Origin: Tunicatimonas pelagia
GTDB taxonomy: Bacteria; Bacteroidota; Bacteroidia; Cytophagales; Cyclobacteriaceae
Direction of reading: 5' to 3'
NCBI RefSeq assembly: GCF_030506325.1
Contig: NZ_CP120683.1
Coordinates: 3,485,001 to 3,549,000 of the forward strand
DNA length: 64,000 nucleotides
The notes under the pieces are model-generated. The model ran no database searches. It was not told the origin of the DNA and was given only the letters and a program-made list of their open reading frames with translations. Both the position numbers and the translations under genes were made by a program. Of this stretch, positions 52,873 to 62,472 are shown piece by piece. Numbering within the stretch: the first letter of the stretch is position 1; every line of letters starts with the position of its first letter.

Positions 52873-54396
52873 ATGAGTGATACGCTCACTACTACCCGCA
52901 GTCAGGTAGAAAAACCTAAGTTCAAAGATCAGTACGACAACTACATCGGTGGAAAATGGACACCTCCGATCAAAGGTCAGTACTTCGATAACGTTTCTCC
53001 AGTTGACGGTGCCAATTTTACCCGGATTCCCCGATCCACCAAAGAAGACGTAGATGCCGCGATTGACGCTGCTTGGGCGGCAGCTCCTGCCTGGAATAAT
53101 TCTTCGGCCACTGAACGTAGCAACATGCTACTAAAGATTGCTGATGTGATGGAACAAAACCTGGAAGACTTGGCTCGAGCCGAAACCTGGGACAATGGAA
53201 AAGCCCTACGAGAAACCCGCGCGGCTGATTTACCCTTAGCAGTGGATCATTTTCGCTACTTTGCTGGAGTTATTCGGGCGGAAGAAGGTTCCGTAAGCGA
53301 ACTGGATGCCAATACTGTCTGCATGAACGTTCTTGAGCCACTGGGTGTAGTAGGTCAGATTATTCCCTGGAACTTCCCTATTCTGATGGCTACCTGGAAG
53401 CTAGCTCCAGCCTTGGCGGCAGGAAACTGTGTGGTACTAAAGCCCGCTGAGCAAACCCCGGTAGGCATTCTAATTCTAATGGAATTGATTGAGGACATAC
53501 TACCCGCTGGAGTACTCAATATCGTAAACGGATTTGGTGCCGAAGCCGGTAAGCCACTAGCCTCTAGCCCGCGCATTAACAAAGTAGCCTTTACCGGAGA
53601 GACGACTACTGGTCAGCTGATTATGCAATACGCGTCTAAGAATATCACTCCGGTTACCTTAGAACTGGGCGGGAAGTCGCCTAACATTTTCTTTGAGAAC
53701 GTAATGGACGCTGACGATGAGTTCTTTGACAAGTGCTTGGAAGGTGCAGTAATGTTTGCCCTTAACCAAGGTGAGGTATGTACCTGTCCATCCCGACTAC
53801 TGGTGCAGGAAAGCATCTACGACAAATTTATAGAGCGCGTGATTGAACGAACTGAAGCTATTCAACTAGGGCATCCACTTGATCCCGATACTATGATGGG
53901 TGCCCAAGCTTCTAACGATCAGTACGAGAAAATTCTCAACTACATCAACATTGGTAAAGAAGAAGGCTGCGAAGTATTGACCGGAGGCGAAGCCGCTTAC
54001 AATGAAGGACTCGAGGGCGGCTACTATATTAAGCCTACCATCTTAAAAGGAAATAACAAAATGCGGGTATTCCAGGAGGAAATCTTCGGGCCAGTAGTTT
54101 GTGTAACCACTTTCAAAGATGAAGCCGAAGCGATTGAAATTGCCAACGATACGCTCTACGGCTTAGGCGCGGGAGTTTGGACGCGAGATATGCACCAAGC
54201 CTACCAAATTTCCCGAGCGGTAAAAGCCGGTCGGGTTTGGGTGAACAACTATCATAACTACCCAGCACACGCTCCGTTTGGTGGCTACAAAAAGTCAGGT
54301 ATTGGTCGGGAAAATCATAAGATGATGCTGGCTCACTACCGCCAGACGAAGAATATGCTGATTTCTTACGATAAAAAAGCAATGGGCTTCTTCTAA
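52873..54396 (+). CDS. NAD-dependent aldehyde dehydrogenase (ExaC/AldB type)
   Basis: A 507-residue aldehyde dehydrogenase. NAD-binding [20 protein letters not shown], in part (~155-175), the Glu in [16 protein letters not shown] (~268), and catalytic Cys303 in [11 protein letters not shown] are all present; [19 protein letters not shown] is the usual C-terminal signature. The CTCPSR form is that of the acetaldehyde/ethanol-inducible ExaC/AldB group. It oxidises short aliphatic aldehydes to acids. Preceded by a divergent AraC gene and followed 82 bases later by DUF779, its frequent partner. Confidence 0.95.
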   Translation: MSDTLTTTRSQVEKPKFKDQYDNYIGGKWTPPIKGQYFDNVSPVDGANFTRIPRSTKEDVDAAIDAAWAAAPAWNNSSATERSNMLLKIADVMEQNLEDLARAETWDNGKALRETRAADLPLAVDHFRYFAGVIRAEEGSVSELDANTVCMNVLEPLGVVGQIIPWNFPILMATWKLAPALAAGNCVVLKPAEQTPVGILILMELIEDILPAGVLNIVNGFGAEAGKPLASSPRINKVAFTGETTTGQLIMQYASKNITPVTLELGGKSPNIFFENVMDADDEFFDKCLEGAVMFALNQGEVCTCPSRLLVQESIYDKFIERVIERTEAIQLGHPLDPDTMMGAQASNDQYEKILNYINIGKEEGCEVLTGGEAAYNEGLEGGYYIKPTILKGNNKMRVFQEEIFGPVVCVTTFKDEAEAIEIANDTLYGLGAGVWTRDMHQAYQISRAVKAGRVWVNNYHNYPAHAPFGGYKKSGIGRENHKMMLAHYRQTKNMLISYDKKAMGFF

Positions 54397-54478
54397 ACTA
54401 GGTTTTGGGGATTAGGGGTTAGGAATTAGAATAACCCGAAGCTTCTAATCCCCAATCCCAAAAACCCAATACCCAATA
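54397..54478. repeat. hairpin spacer repeat GGGGATTAGG/CCTAATCCCC type
   Basis: The 82 bases between the aldehyde dehydrogenase and DUF779 genes hold GGGGATTAGGGGTTAGGAATTAG on one side, described here as GGGGATTAGGGG, and the complementary CTAATCCCCAATCCC on the other, followed by ACCCAATACCCAAT. It can form a stem that might protect or end the upstream mRNA. Confidence 0.5.
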
Positions 54479-54853
54479 ATGACTGAGCGCGTTACCGTTA
54501 CCGAAAAGGCGAAAGAAACGATTGACCAACTGCGGGCAGAACACGGTGAGCTGATGTTCCACCAGAGTGGTGGCTGCTGCGATGGCTCGTCGCCCATGTG
54601 TTTTCCTGATGGTGAGCTTATGCTCAACGAAACTGACGTTTGGTTAGGCAAAATTCACGGCTGTGAATTTTACATGTCGCAAGATCAATTTGAGTACTGG
54701 AAACACACCCAGCTCACGGTAGATGTTACCCCAGGACGCGGCGCAAGTTTTTCGCTGGAGATTCCTCTAGGGCTTCGCTTCGTTATCAAATCCCGCCTAT
54801 TTACCGAAGAAGAGCAAGAGCAGCTTCGGCCAATACAATTAGGGGTTAACTAG
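54479..54853 (+). CDS. DUF779 domain protein
   Basis: A 124-residue protein of the DUF779 family: MFHQSGGCCDGSSPMCFPDGE with paired Cys and a further Cys (near residues 22-34) that look metal- or redox-active, then KIHGCEFYMSQDQFEYWKHTQLTVDV (in part) and RGASFSLEIPLGLRFVIKSRLFT (in part). Function is unknown, but it is nearly always beside an aldehyde dehydrogenase, as here. A decayed fragment of a second copy of its middle part lies at 55046-55091. Confidence 0.92.
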   Translation: MTERVTVTEKAKETIDQLRAEHGELMFHQSGGCCDGSSPMCFPDGELMLNETDVWLGKIHGCEFYMSQDQFEYWKHTQLTVDVTPGRGASFSLEIPLGLRFVIKSRLFTEEEQEQLRPIQLGVN

Positions 54854-55045
54854 GCTTGAAGCACCAGTTCTTTACCGACACATTCGCAGTATTAAAAGCT
54901 TTATAAAGCTCCTGATCGTTTTTAAATGACAGCTGATTTAAATGGTAGATCTCTACTGATAAAGTAATTTCCTCATCATCTCACGGCTAATGACTTAGTG
55001 TATATACTGCATCTTCAACTGCGTAAATTTCAGCCATCTCACCCG
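54854..55045 (-). pseudogene. relic of the DUF3891 gene 3' end
   Basis: These ~190 bases align with 58199-58395, the 3' end of the intact DUF3891 gene, at roughly three-quarters identity with small gaps (shared blocks such as CTTTATAAAGCTCCTGATCGTT versus CTTTATAAAGTTCTTGATCGTT, given as CTTTATAAAG and CTGATCGTTTTT, and CTACTGATAAAGTAA). The frame is broken. It is a partial, decayed duplicate in the same orientation. Confidence 0.8.
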
Positions 55046-55091
55046 ATCCACGGCTGCGATTTTTATATGTCACAAGATCAGTTTGAGTACT
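55046..55091 (+). pseudogene. relic of the DUF779 gene middle part
   Basis: 46 bases that match 54655-54706 in the intact DUF779 gene (coding for HGCEFYMSQDQFEY) with a few substitutions; here they would read HGCDFYMSQDQFEY. It is joined directly to the DUF3891 relic, giving a chimeric scar of two gene fragments. Confidence 0.8.
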
Positions 55092-55166
55092 ATTTAAAAA
55101 TGAAATCCCACATATCAGGTATAATTTCTACACCTGATATTTATGGTGCGAATTCGCGATTAATTT

Positions 55167-55703
55167 TCACTCTTCGATTTCTTTCTTAAAAGTGAAAATA
55201 TAAGTGTTTTCATTAGGTGAATTAGATTGAGAGCCGTTGAATCTAACGAGCTCTAAAAATAAATCTTCATTGTCCTCAAAGTCAAACTCATCTACCAGTG
55301 CACCATTATAGTAAAATGTACTTTTGTAGAGTATAGAACAATCTCTCTCTCCTTGCGTAGTACCACACACTCTAATATGCTCCACTGAGTCTACATCACC
55401 TTCACGAAAGTCAAGCAAGTTAAACTCATGGAAGTCGAGAGGGCCAAAGATGACAGCTGAATCCGTCTCGATATAAGGAATATTTCCTAATAGAGTGAGT
55501 TGTGAATCAATATTCTTTACTAAAAATTGTAAAGAATCAGGGTTGTACATATTGCTACTTAAGAATATATCTTCACCAGTATCAATATTTTCAACAACAA
55601 AATAATCGAAGTATACCGCGGGTTCTCCCCCCGAGGAATCTTCATCCTGGCAGGCTGCCAGAAGGAAGATTCCCATCAAAAATGTTAGTACTTTCATAGC
55701 CAT
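55167..55703 (-). CDS. hypothetical lipoprotein
   Basis: A 178-residue lipoprotein: signal MAMKVLTFLMGIFLLAAC (Cys18) then an acidic, Ser/Gly-rich linker and a domain with VYFDYFVVENIDTGEDIF, LQFLVKNIDSQLTLLGNI and TFYYNGALVDEFDFEDNEDLF. I do not recognise a family. It starts 9 bases downstream of the metalloprotease stop on the same strand and is likely co-transcribed with it; both genes lie in the insertion between DUF779 and DUF3891. An alternative start at ATG two codons in (MKVLTF) is possible. Confidence 0.7.
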   Translation of the reverse strand: MAMKVLTFLMGIFLLAACQDEDSSGGEPAVYFDYFVVENIDTGEDIFLSSNMYNPDSLQFLVKNIDSQLTLLGNIPYIETDSAVIFGPLDFHEFNLLDFREGDVDSVEHIRVCGTTQGERDCSILYKSTFYYNGALVDEFDFEDNEDLFLELVRFNGSQSNSPNENTYIFTFKKEIEE

Positions 55704-55712
55704 AACGTTTAT

Positions 55713-57626
55713 CTACTCAATAAAGACTTTTTTCGTTAATACCGCTGATCCTAAACATATTCGCAAATAGTATAAACCTTCACTCAATGCGGACACGTCA
55801 ATAGATTCTTTGCCATTCATACTCTCTTGTTCAGCTACTACTTGGCCTTGTTTGTCCATCAGTTCTATATGATACGTTCCTTTTTTGTTAAACGACAAGT
55901 TGATCTGCTGGTTACTAGGGTTGGGATATACCAACACATCAAGAACTTGATCAGAAGACTCCGTACGCATCGATTTGGTTGGAACATCCTGTTTCTGTTC
56001 TTCCTCAATGTATTCAAAAGAAATAGAATCGTCAGTTACTAGTGATGAATAACAGTTAGATCCGGAAGAGACGGAAACCCCCCTACCATTAGTGCCCGAA
56101 CAGCTACCAAAATTGACATTTACACTTACATACCCCCCGCTGGAGCCATACGGCACGTAAATTTGTACATTTGATGAACCCTGCCCAGAATGTATTTGCA
56201 AATTACCCATGACCGACCAGGTGTAGCTACCTCCTGTAGCACTCGTGCTATAAGTCACATACTCACCCTCACATACGGTATAAGGGCCGTTCACTGCAAT
56301 ACTTGACAGTTGGTTACTGATACTCTTACTCACTGGAGGACGTCCACAACTTGGTGCAACGCGGATGGTACCCCTACTATTGCTGGAAGCCGTAATGGTT
56401 ACGGTATGGTTACCCTGTCCTGAAATCGTCCACCCACTAGGTATTTCCCATTGATAATCAGATGCTCCCGAAGTAGCTGGTACTGAATAGGTTGCTGATT
56501 GATTAGGGCATAGTTTGGAAGGGCCACTAATAAAATAACCGGGGGAAGAAGTGGCAAATGATGGCAAAAAAAGCACCATCACGGCTGCTTGCTGGGGGGT
56601 AAAAGTAGAGCGACACGTATTACCATTTCCGAAAGAGTAAGACATGATATTTCCTTCATCAGGTTGCCAAGCAGCCCCCCACTTATCATTCCCTAAGGTA
56701 CCATCATAATTACAACTACTAGGATTAAGTCTAATTACTTTATCATAAAATAAATTTGGATCAGCTGGGGTATCACAGAGGAAGTCTCCATTTACCTCGC
56801 ACTTCTTCCAACCTGAAGTTTGGAGGCACCCAATACCTTGTTTTCTAGTTCTACTTACTGATTCTTGATAGCATTTACTACAGTCACGGTTTGAACTATT
56901 ATTTGAACGTCCGCCATCATGCGTATGAAATAGTCCTAAGTTATGCCCTATTTCATGTGTAAGCGTATGATCGGAAGCACCAGACGATATAGCGCAACGA
57001 TAGGGGTTGGACGAACTGGGTAATCTTGCTCGGCCACTTAGAGCAGTACCATCTATGATCATGCTGTTTACAAAATGTACTCGAAGTGTATTGGCAGGCC
57101 CCGGAAAGTCTACCATGTCGTCATAATCGTTGTCTGAACGGACATCATAGTAACTATTATTAGCACCCACTAGAACGCCACACTGTAAATATAAGGTAAT
57201 AGGGACAGCGTTATCCTCAAAAAATTGGTTAACCTGATCTATCTCATTCTCAACTTGTGGTCCTGTGAAAGGTAGTGTGCCTGAAGAATTAGCCCATATA
57301 TAAGCTTTGACCGGAATATAGTAATGCGATGACGATGAGAACGCTTTTGCTTGGGATGATTCAGGAAGTGACTTTTTGTAATCAGCATAAGACTGACCTA
57401 CATTTGAGTTGTTAAGCTTTTGTAAGTAGTCCTTTTCAATTTCAAGGCCTTTCTCGATCGCTTCATCTATAAGATATTGCGCGTTTTTGTAGTAAGGTAA
57501 TTTTTCAATTTGCTTTAATGTAGGGGACAACGTACCGCATTGAGGTGCTTTCTTCTGGATTTCTTGAGCAAAAGAAGAAAGTTGAAAAGCCATGAAAAGC
57601 CAGCAGAAAATACATGAAGTTTTCAT
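55713..57626 (-). CDS. secreted M43 metalloprotease with T9SS sorting domain
   Basis: A 637-residue exported protease. Signal peptide (1-20), propeptide, then a pappalysin-type M43 catalytic domain with HEIGHNLGLFHTH (His224, Glu225, His228, His234) and a Met-turn in GNIMSYSF. Cys pairs (SNRDCSKCYQ, WKKCEVNGDFLC) are typical. Two PKD/Ig-like modules follow (YQWEIPSGWTISGQGNHTVTI, in part, and TYSTSATGGSYTWSV). The last ~80 residues (LVYPNPSNQQINLSF, LSEGLYYLRI, KKVFIE) are a type A sorting signal for type IX secretion, so it is released or anchored at the surface. Confidence 0.95.
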   Translation of the reverse strand: MKTSCIFCWLFMAFQLSSFAQEIQKKAPQCGTLSPTLKQIEKLPYYKNAQYLIDEAIEKGLEIEKDYLQKLNNSNVGQSYADYKKSLPESSQAKAFSSSSHYYIPVKAYIWANSSGTLPFTGPQVENEIDQVNQFFEDNAVPITLYLQCGVLVGANNSYYDVRSDNDYDDMVDFPGPANTLRVHFVNSMIIDGTALSGRARLPSSSNPYRCAISSGASDHTLTHEIGHNLGLFHTHDGGRSNNSSNRDCSKCYQESVSRTRKQGIGCLQTSGWKKCEVNGDFLCDTPADPNLFYDKVIRLNPSSCNYDGTLGNDKWGAAWQPDEGNIMSYSFGNGNTCRSTFTPQQAAVMVLFLPSFATSSPGYFISGPSKLCPNQSATYSVPATSGASDYQWEIPSGWTISGQGNHTVTITASSNSRGTIRVAPSCGRPPVSKSISNQLSSIAVNGPYTVCEGEYVTYSTSATGGSYTWSVMGNLQIHSGQGSSNVQIYVPYGSSGGYVSVNVNFGSCSGTNGRGVSVSSGSNCYSSLVTDDSISFEYIEEEQKQDVPTKSMRTESSDQVLDVLVYPNPSNQQINLSFNKKGTYHIELMDKQGQVVAEQESMNGKESIDVSALSEGLYYLRICLGSAVLTKKVFIE

Positions 57627-58194
57627 AAAAGTTATAGGTTAAATAAGCGAAAAATAGACTTCTAACGAGAGCCGAGCATTCTCGTACCAAGAACGAAGCA
57701 GGGATGTTAGCAAAATTATATAGGCAATTCGGTAGCTATATTGCTTCGTAGTACTGGGGCAATAGATCGCTATTGCTGTATCATTTTCATTTTGTCAGAT
57801 TTGTCAGAAAGTAGACTATTCGTTTGAAATTACGTATAGGACAGCACGCTTCATAGGACTGAAGTATCAAAAAATGACGGTAAGTCTACTAGTTGGTCTG
57901 GTAAGAATTATTGCCCGCGGGAAGGGAATTCATCCTATGCCTAATATAGTGATTAATGACAGAAAATGATACTACCAATTCTGGTAACTTGGTAAGTTTT
58001 TGAATAGAAGTTTCAATAAATTTTTATGCAACCTTTATCCCAGTTGCATAATAATGGATTAGTTATATGAAAACTTCCTTAAAGTAAATGTAAGGTTTCT
58101 CGAGATTTTGCACTTTTTATTTCCTTAATTATTAAGAAGCATTAACCCACTACCAAATCGCCGACTCAGGCTAGATGTCAACACGCCCTAGGGA
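57627..58194. other. 568-bp gap upstream of the metalloprotease, no gene seen
   Basis: AT-rich spacer between two minus-strand genes. It must hold the metalloprotease promoter. Small palindromes are present (CAATAGATCGCTATTG near 57760), but there is no sizeable open frame, no IS end, and no match to the repeats elsewhere in the window. Confidence 0.5.
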
Positions 58195-58923
58195 TTAACT
58201 AGCCCGAAAGCACCATTTTTTCACCGATACATCAGCGGTTTTAAGGGCTTTATAAAGTTCTTGATCGTTTTTGAATGCCAATTGATTTAGGTGGTAGACT
58301 TCTACTGATAAAGTAACTCCTTCATCTTCCCAGGGCCAGGGTTGAAGACCAAATAGATTGTTTTCTACTGCGTAAATCTTCGCCATCTCACCGGAAGGCA
58401 ACGGGGTTACCTCCAAATGAAGACCATCCGGTGGAATTTGATCTTTGCAGAGCACTAACGATAGGGCATCACTAAAATACATGAGCTGATACGTATCCCG
58501 CGCTTGCTGAATAGGTACATCTAAGCCTCGCGCTAATTTTCGCTGGTAATTTTGTTGCTCATCTAAAAATGTATCTAGTTTCTTATCAGTGCCCCGCCAC
58601 GATTCGTAGAGGGCAGTAGTATGCATTGAGGTAAGTAAAGCTATCCAGCGAGAGCGATACCGGGCATTATCTACCATCTGCTTGGCTTGGGCTATATCGG
58701 GTGGTTGCAGCATAAAATTAAGTGGAGCACCCGCATCAGTCAGGTGATTATCCCCTTCCCAATCTCGCTGCCCGTCGTCATGGTCAGCAATAGCGGCTAT
58801 TAGCTCCGTCCAAGGTTCGGGGCGAGTCTCTACTTTCCAGTACATCGCAATTTGAGCGGCCAAAATAGCGTGCGCTCGCTGAAAAATAATATCCCAACCA
58901 TATTCTGCCTGATTAACAATCAT
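58195..58923 (-). CDS. DUF3891 family protein
   Basis: A 242-residue protein of the DUF3891 family: GWDIIFQRAHAILAAQIAMYW near the N terminus, AAIADHDDGQRDWEG (~42-56) with an HD-like His-Asp pair, and YSRW-like LLTSMHTTALYE. The mostly helical fold with conserved H and HDDG suggests a metal-dependent HD-type hydrolase, but no activity is known. Its start overlaps the stop of the upstream flavoprotein gene by 4 bases (ATGA type), so translation is coupled. Its 3' end is duplicated as a relic at 54854-55045. Confidence 0.9.
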   Translation of the reverse strand: MIVNQAEYGWDIIFQRAHAILAAQIAMYWKVETRPEPWTELIAAIADHDDGQRDWEGDNHLTDAGAPLNFMLQPPDIAQAKQMVDNARYRSRWIALLTSMHTTALYESWRGTDKKLDTFLDEQQNYQRKLARGLDVPIQQARDTYQLMYFSDALSLVLCKDQIPPDGLHLEVTPLPSGEMAKIYAVENNLFGLQPWPWEDEGVTLSVEVYHLNQLAFKNDQELYKALKTADVSVKKWCFRAS

Positions 58924-60308
58924 ACTGCTTGACCAAACAAATTGTTCATGGCTTCCATGAGTGTAGGGTGGGCAATAGATGTGCCCGTTATTTGCTCGGC
59001 GGTGAGTTTACCCATCATAGCGAATAGCAGGGCTGAAGCCACTTCGCAGCCTTCCATCCCCAAGATAGACGCGCCTAGTAGGGTGCCATCTTGCTTGCTA
59101 ACTAGCACCTTCATAAAGCCTTTGGTGTTTCCTACCTCCTGGGCCCGGGCCACTTTGCTCATAGGCATTTTTGCTACTTTATAATCTATGCCTTGTTCTT
59201 TAGCTTGTGCTTCATTTAATCCTACGCGTCCTAGTTGAGGGTCGGTAAAAACAGCGTAGGTCGGAATACGATCGTCTACGGAGCGAGTTCCGTTTTCAAA
59301 TAAATTCTTCTTCAAGATTATATGATCGTCGTAGCTCACATTGGTAAATTGGAGGCCACCTTTTACATCGCCAATAGCGTAAATTCCTTCTATGGGCGTT
59401 TCTAGCGTATTATTTACCTGGATGTAACCTTTGTCGTCGGTTTTAATATCGGTATTTTCTAATCCCAGTTCTTCAGTATTGGGGGTGCGGCCTACCGCCA
59501 GTAGCACATGCGAGCAGCGAATATCTTCGGAAAACCCTTTCCCTTCGCCTACGAGAACAACTTCACTTCCCTCCCGCTTAATGCTTTTGATCTTACAGTT
59601 AGTGATAATGCTAAGTCCTTCTTCCTGTAAAATATTCTGCATCTCCTCTGATACATCTTCATCCTCATTCTCTAAAATTCGCCCACCACTATGGAAAACG
59701 GTTACTTTACTACCGAACCGATGAAACATTTGTCCAAACTCTAATCCGATGTATCCTCCACCAATTATAAATAGATGCTCGGGTACTTCATCAATTTCCA
59801 TGATAGTTCGGTTATCGTACCAGTCTACTTGATCTAAACCATCAATAGGAGGCACCAGGGTTTTTGTGCCGGTATCAATAAAAATGCGTTCCGCTTGCAG
59901 AAGTTGTTCGCCGCCCTTGTTCAAATCTACTGCTACCGTCTTGTTATCAGTAAATCGGGCTTTGCCTTCAATAAGATCGAGATTTTCGGTACTGGTAAGA
60001 TTATCGTACTGACTACTTCGGGAAGATTCTACCAGTTTATCTTTTCGGGCGATGACCTCTTTCATGTTTACGGAGACTTCGCCAGCATGAATTCCGTATT
60101 CCTTCGCCCGCCGGGCATCGAACGCCGACTTTGCTGAAGCCACCAATGTTTTGGTGGGAGTGCATCCGGTATTGAGACAGGTGCCGCCTACGTAGTTTTT
60201 TTCAATCAGAGCGGTATGTATTCCCTTTCCGGCCAAATAAGTAGCCAAGGGGTTACCACCCTGGCCTGAGCCGATAATAATAGCATCGTATTGTTTTGCC
60301 TGAGACAT
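58920..60308 (-). CDS. pyridine nucleotide-disulfide oxidoreductase (MerA/Lpd-like)
   Basis: A 462-residue flavoprotein. FAD-binding GSGQGG (13-18), redox-active Cys44/Cys49 in GGTCLNTGCTPTKTL, NAD(P)-binding GGGYIGLEFGQMFHRFG near residue 183, and the C-terminal dimer interface with AHPTLMEAMNNLF. GCTPTKT is the form seen in mercuric reductases and their mercury-independent relatives; no MerA N-terminal metal domain or C-terminal Cys pair is present, so mercury reduction is unlikely. It may be a general NAD(P)H-dependent disulfide or quinone reductase. Coupled to DUF3891. Confidence 0.9.
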   Translation of the reverse strand: MSQAKQYDAIIIGSGQGGNPLATYLAGKGIHTALIEKNYVGGTCLNTGCTPTKTLVASAKSAFDARRAKEYGIHAGEVSVNMKEVIARKDKLVESSRSSQYDNLTSTENLDLIEGKARFTDNKTVAVDLNKGGEQLLQAERIFIDTGTKTLVPPIDGLDQVDWYDNRTIMEIDEVPEHLFIIGGGYIGLEFGQMFHRFGSKVTVFHSGGRILENEDEDVSEEMQNILQEEGLSIITNCKIKSIKREGSEVVLVGEGKGFSEDIRCSHVLLAVGRTPNTEELGLENTDIKTDDKGYIQVNNTLETPIEGIYAIGDVKGGLQFTNVSYDDHIILKKNLFENGTRSVDDRIPTYAVFTDPQLGRVGLNEAQAKEQGIDYKVAKMPMSKVARAQEVGNTKGFMKVLVSKQDGTLLGASILGMEGCEVASALLFAMMGKLTAEQITGTSIAHPTLMEAMNNLFGQAV

Positions 60309-60495
60309 GTATGCAGAGTTTAGTTGAAAAAATTGCGCTGGCGTTATAACCCACTGGGTAGGCTTATGTTAATCTAAAAAGATTGAAAGCAGAAAAAAAT
60401 CTGACAGAAAGGGTGCATTTTATTCATCAGATACTGCTTACTGATAAAAGTGCTGGGCTAAAAAACTGGATAGGTGGTTAGAGCAGAGTACTTAC

Positions 60496-61698
60496 TCAAT
60501 CGCCTCGTCGCATTGATTTCAAATTGTCGCGAGCTTTCTCGTGAGCCCGGCTACTGCGTTTTGCTTCCTTCTTTACCAGTTTGTAGTATTCTTTAGCTCG
60601 GGCGGGATTATCTTGCTTTTCGGCAATCTCACCCAAGTACAGCATAGAATAATGATAATAACCCGACTCGGTAGCATCAATCGACCGAGCGTATTCTATC
60701 GTTTTGTTATAGTATTTTTCTGCTTCGGTTAATTCAGTCCGCATCTGGTAGATTTGACCCAAAAAGAAGGCCGCGTATCGACCACTGGTAGCTTCGTAGC
60801 CTGTCATGCCACTATCAATTTTAGCAATAATATCTAATGATACCCGCTCAGCGTCGCGGTGCTTACCCCGACTGTAGAGCTGGCGAGCGTAGTAGCGATG
60901 AAAATACGCATTGTCGGGAAAGGTTTTGTGCAGATATTCAGCAATGCGAAAAGCTTCTCTTGGATCATTTTGTTCCTCGGATAAGATTCGCATCAAAAAG
61001 TACTGAGCCTCCGTGCGGGTATAAAAAGCATTGTTGGCTACTGTTTTTAGTTGCTTAATTCCTAAACTCTTATCGCCGTTCGGGAAAAATATCATCAGTG
61101 GGCGTAAGATCGGATAGTTGTCTTTAATCCACTCAGCATAGTAATTATAAAGGGCATCTCCGAAAAGCAGTTCTGGGCTAAAATCTTCCTTCCCCTTACA
61201 AATCTCCAAATACTTTAGTGACAACCTTCCGTCGCTCGCTGCTTTTGTAAAATCGCGACGTTCGGAGTGAAGGCGACCTTTAAAAGCATGAGCCGCTGCC
61301 AGGAAAAAAGCGGCTTCGGGGTCTTCTTCGTCTTGGTCAAACATTTGTTCGGCTAGTACGGTAGCCGTGTCCATATAGGCTAAGCAGCGATCATCGTATT
61401 TGGTTTCGTGCGGGTTAGGCACAATCTTCCACCACTGGCTCAGACCCAGTAGAAAGTACGGGAGCGGATGGTTGGGGTGGTCTTGCTTAATCCAGCGAAA
61501 CTGCCGTTCAGCCCGGGCAAACTTAAAGTTGTACATGTCGTTTACTGCCTGGGTCGTCTCAATCTGCATGTTCATATCCAGCAGCAGCGGTTGTTTTTGT
61601 TGGGCGATTTCTGGGGCCTGCGCCTGCCCATACACAGTTAGTCCACCACCGAATCCCAATACCAACACAAGCAACCAAAGAACTCGTAAGCTATTCAT
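60496..61698 (-). CDS. exported tetratricopeptide repeat protein
   Basis: A ~400-residue protein. The frame reaches 61749, but ATG 61698 (MNSLRVLWLLVLVLGFGGGL) opens a proper signal peptide and is preferred. Mature part has an N-terminal helical region (NFKFARAERQFRWIKQDHPNHPLPYFLLGLSQWW, in part) and several TPR-like helix pairs (ISEYLHKTFPDNAYFHRYYARQLYSRGKHRDAERV in part; AEKYYNKTIEYARSI; ARAKEYYKLVKKEAK). It is a periplasmic scaffold of unknown partners. Single gene, divergent from the yceD-rpmF operon. Confidence 0.87.
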   Translation of the reverse strand: MNSLRVLWLLVLVLGFGGGLTVYGQAQAPEIAQQKQPLLLDMNMQIETTQAVNDMYNFKFARAERQFRWIKQDHPNHPLPYFLLGLSQWWKIVPNPHETKYDDRCLAYMDTATVLAEQMFDQDEEDPEAAFFLAAAHAFKGRLHSERRDFTKAASDGRLSLKYLEICKGKEDFSPELLFGDALYNYYAEWIKDNYPILRPLMIFFPNGDKSLGIKQLKTVANNAFYTRTEAQYFLMRILSEEQNDPREAFRIAEYLHKTFPDNAYFHRYYARQLYSRGKHRDAERVSLDIIAKIDSGMTGYEATSGRYAAFFLGQIYQMRTELTEAEKYYNKTIEYARSIDATESGYYHYSMLYLGEIAEKQDNPARAKEYYKLVKKEAKRSSRAHEKARDNLKSMRRGD

Positions 61699-61877
61699 AA
61701 GCGCATTTACTCTAAAAGTACTAACAAAAGTTGTCAGTAAATATTTCATTCCAACAGAAAATTATGAGTTTGGAGGTAGTAAATGTAATTTTTTTCAAAA
61801 AAATTTGTTTACTACTGCGGTACACCCAAGAAAGTGGAATTCAGTTTAATCGCTTTCTTTTATTAGAATTATATACT

Positions 61878-61885
61878 TAAATTTG
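61878..61885 (+). promoter_or_regulatory. -7 box of the yceD-rpmF-plsX-fabH promoter
   Basis: TAAATTTG matches TAnnTTTG exactly, 23 bases before the ATG of the first gene; a purine-rich AAAAAGGGGGG run follows in the leader and could bind the ribosome. No good -33 TTTG was seen. Confidence 0.5.
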
Positions 61886-61908
61886 CAGACTTAACAAAAA
61901 GGGGGGTA

Positions 61909-62448
61909 ATGATGGAAGATTTTACCCGGTTTGATATTAATATATATTCACTATCAGACAAGGTTTACACGTACGAATATCACTTGCAAGATGCTTTCTT
62001 TCATTTGTTTGATAATAAGTTGGTTGAGCGAGGAGACCTTAGAGTAGCAGTAGTTTTAGATAAGCAGCCTACGCTAATTACGGCAAACTTCCGCATTAAT
62101 GGTACTGTGCAGTTAGAGTGCGACCGTAGTTTAGAACCTTTCGACCATCCGTTGGCGATTGAGAAGATGATTATCTACCAGTATGGCGAGGCAGAAGAAG
62201 AAGTTTCTGAAGATATTTATACAATCACTACCGGAACTCAACACATTAATATTGCTCATTTGCTGTACGAGTTTATTGGGTTAGCGTTACCCATGAAGCG
62301 ACTGCACCCTTCGCTAGCTAAAGAAGAGGACCCTTGGGTAGAGGGTGAAATTATATTTAGCTCGGCAGCTGAAAAAGCTAATCAAGAAAATTCTGAAGAG
62401 GAAGTCGATCCTCGCTGGCAGATATTACGTAATTTGAAAAATCAGTAG
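61909..62448 (+). CDS. YceD family protein (DUF177), 23S rRNA accumulation factor type
   Basis: A 179-residue DUF177 protein. RVAVVLDKQPTLITANFRINGTVQLECDRSLEPF (in part) contains the single Cys-Asp-R-(S/C) of the reduced zinc motif, and the C terminus is acidic (EEVDPRWQILRNLKNQ). YceD homologues are required for normal 23S rRNA levels and always precede rpmF, as here with a 24-base gap. ATG 61909 and 61912 are both possible; the first is closer to the purine-rich run. Confidence 0.92.
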   Translation: MMEDFTRFDINIYSLSDKVYTYEYHLQDAFFHLFDNKLVERGDLRVAVVLDKQPTLITANFRINGTVQLECDRSLEPFDHPLAIEKMIIYQYGEAEEEVSEDIYTITTGTQHINIAHLLYEFIGLALPMKRLHPSLAKEEDPWVEGEIIFSSAAEKANQENSEEEVDPRWQILRNLKNQ

Positions 62449-62472
62449 AAATTTGTAAAAACAAAAAATAGT

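Noticed and set aside
58920-60308. Mercury resistance (merA)
   Set aside because: The C-terminal vicinal Cys pair and other mer genes are absent; only the general disulfide reductase pattern is present.
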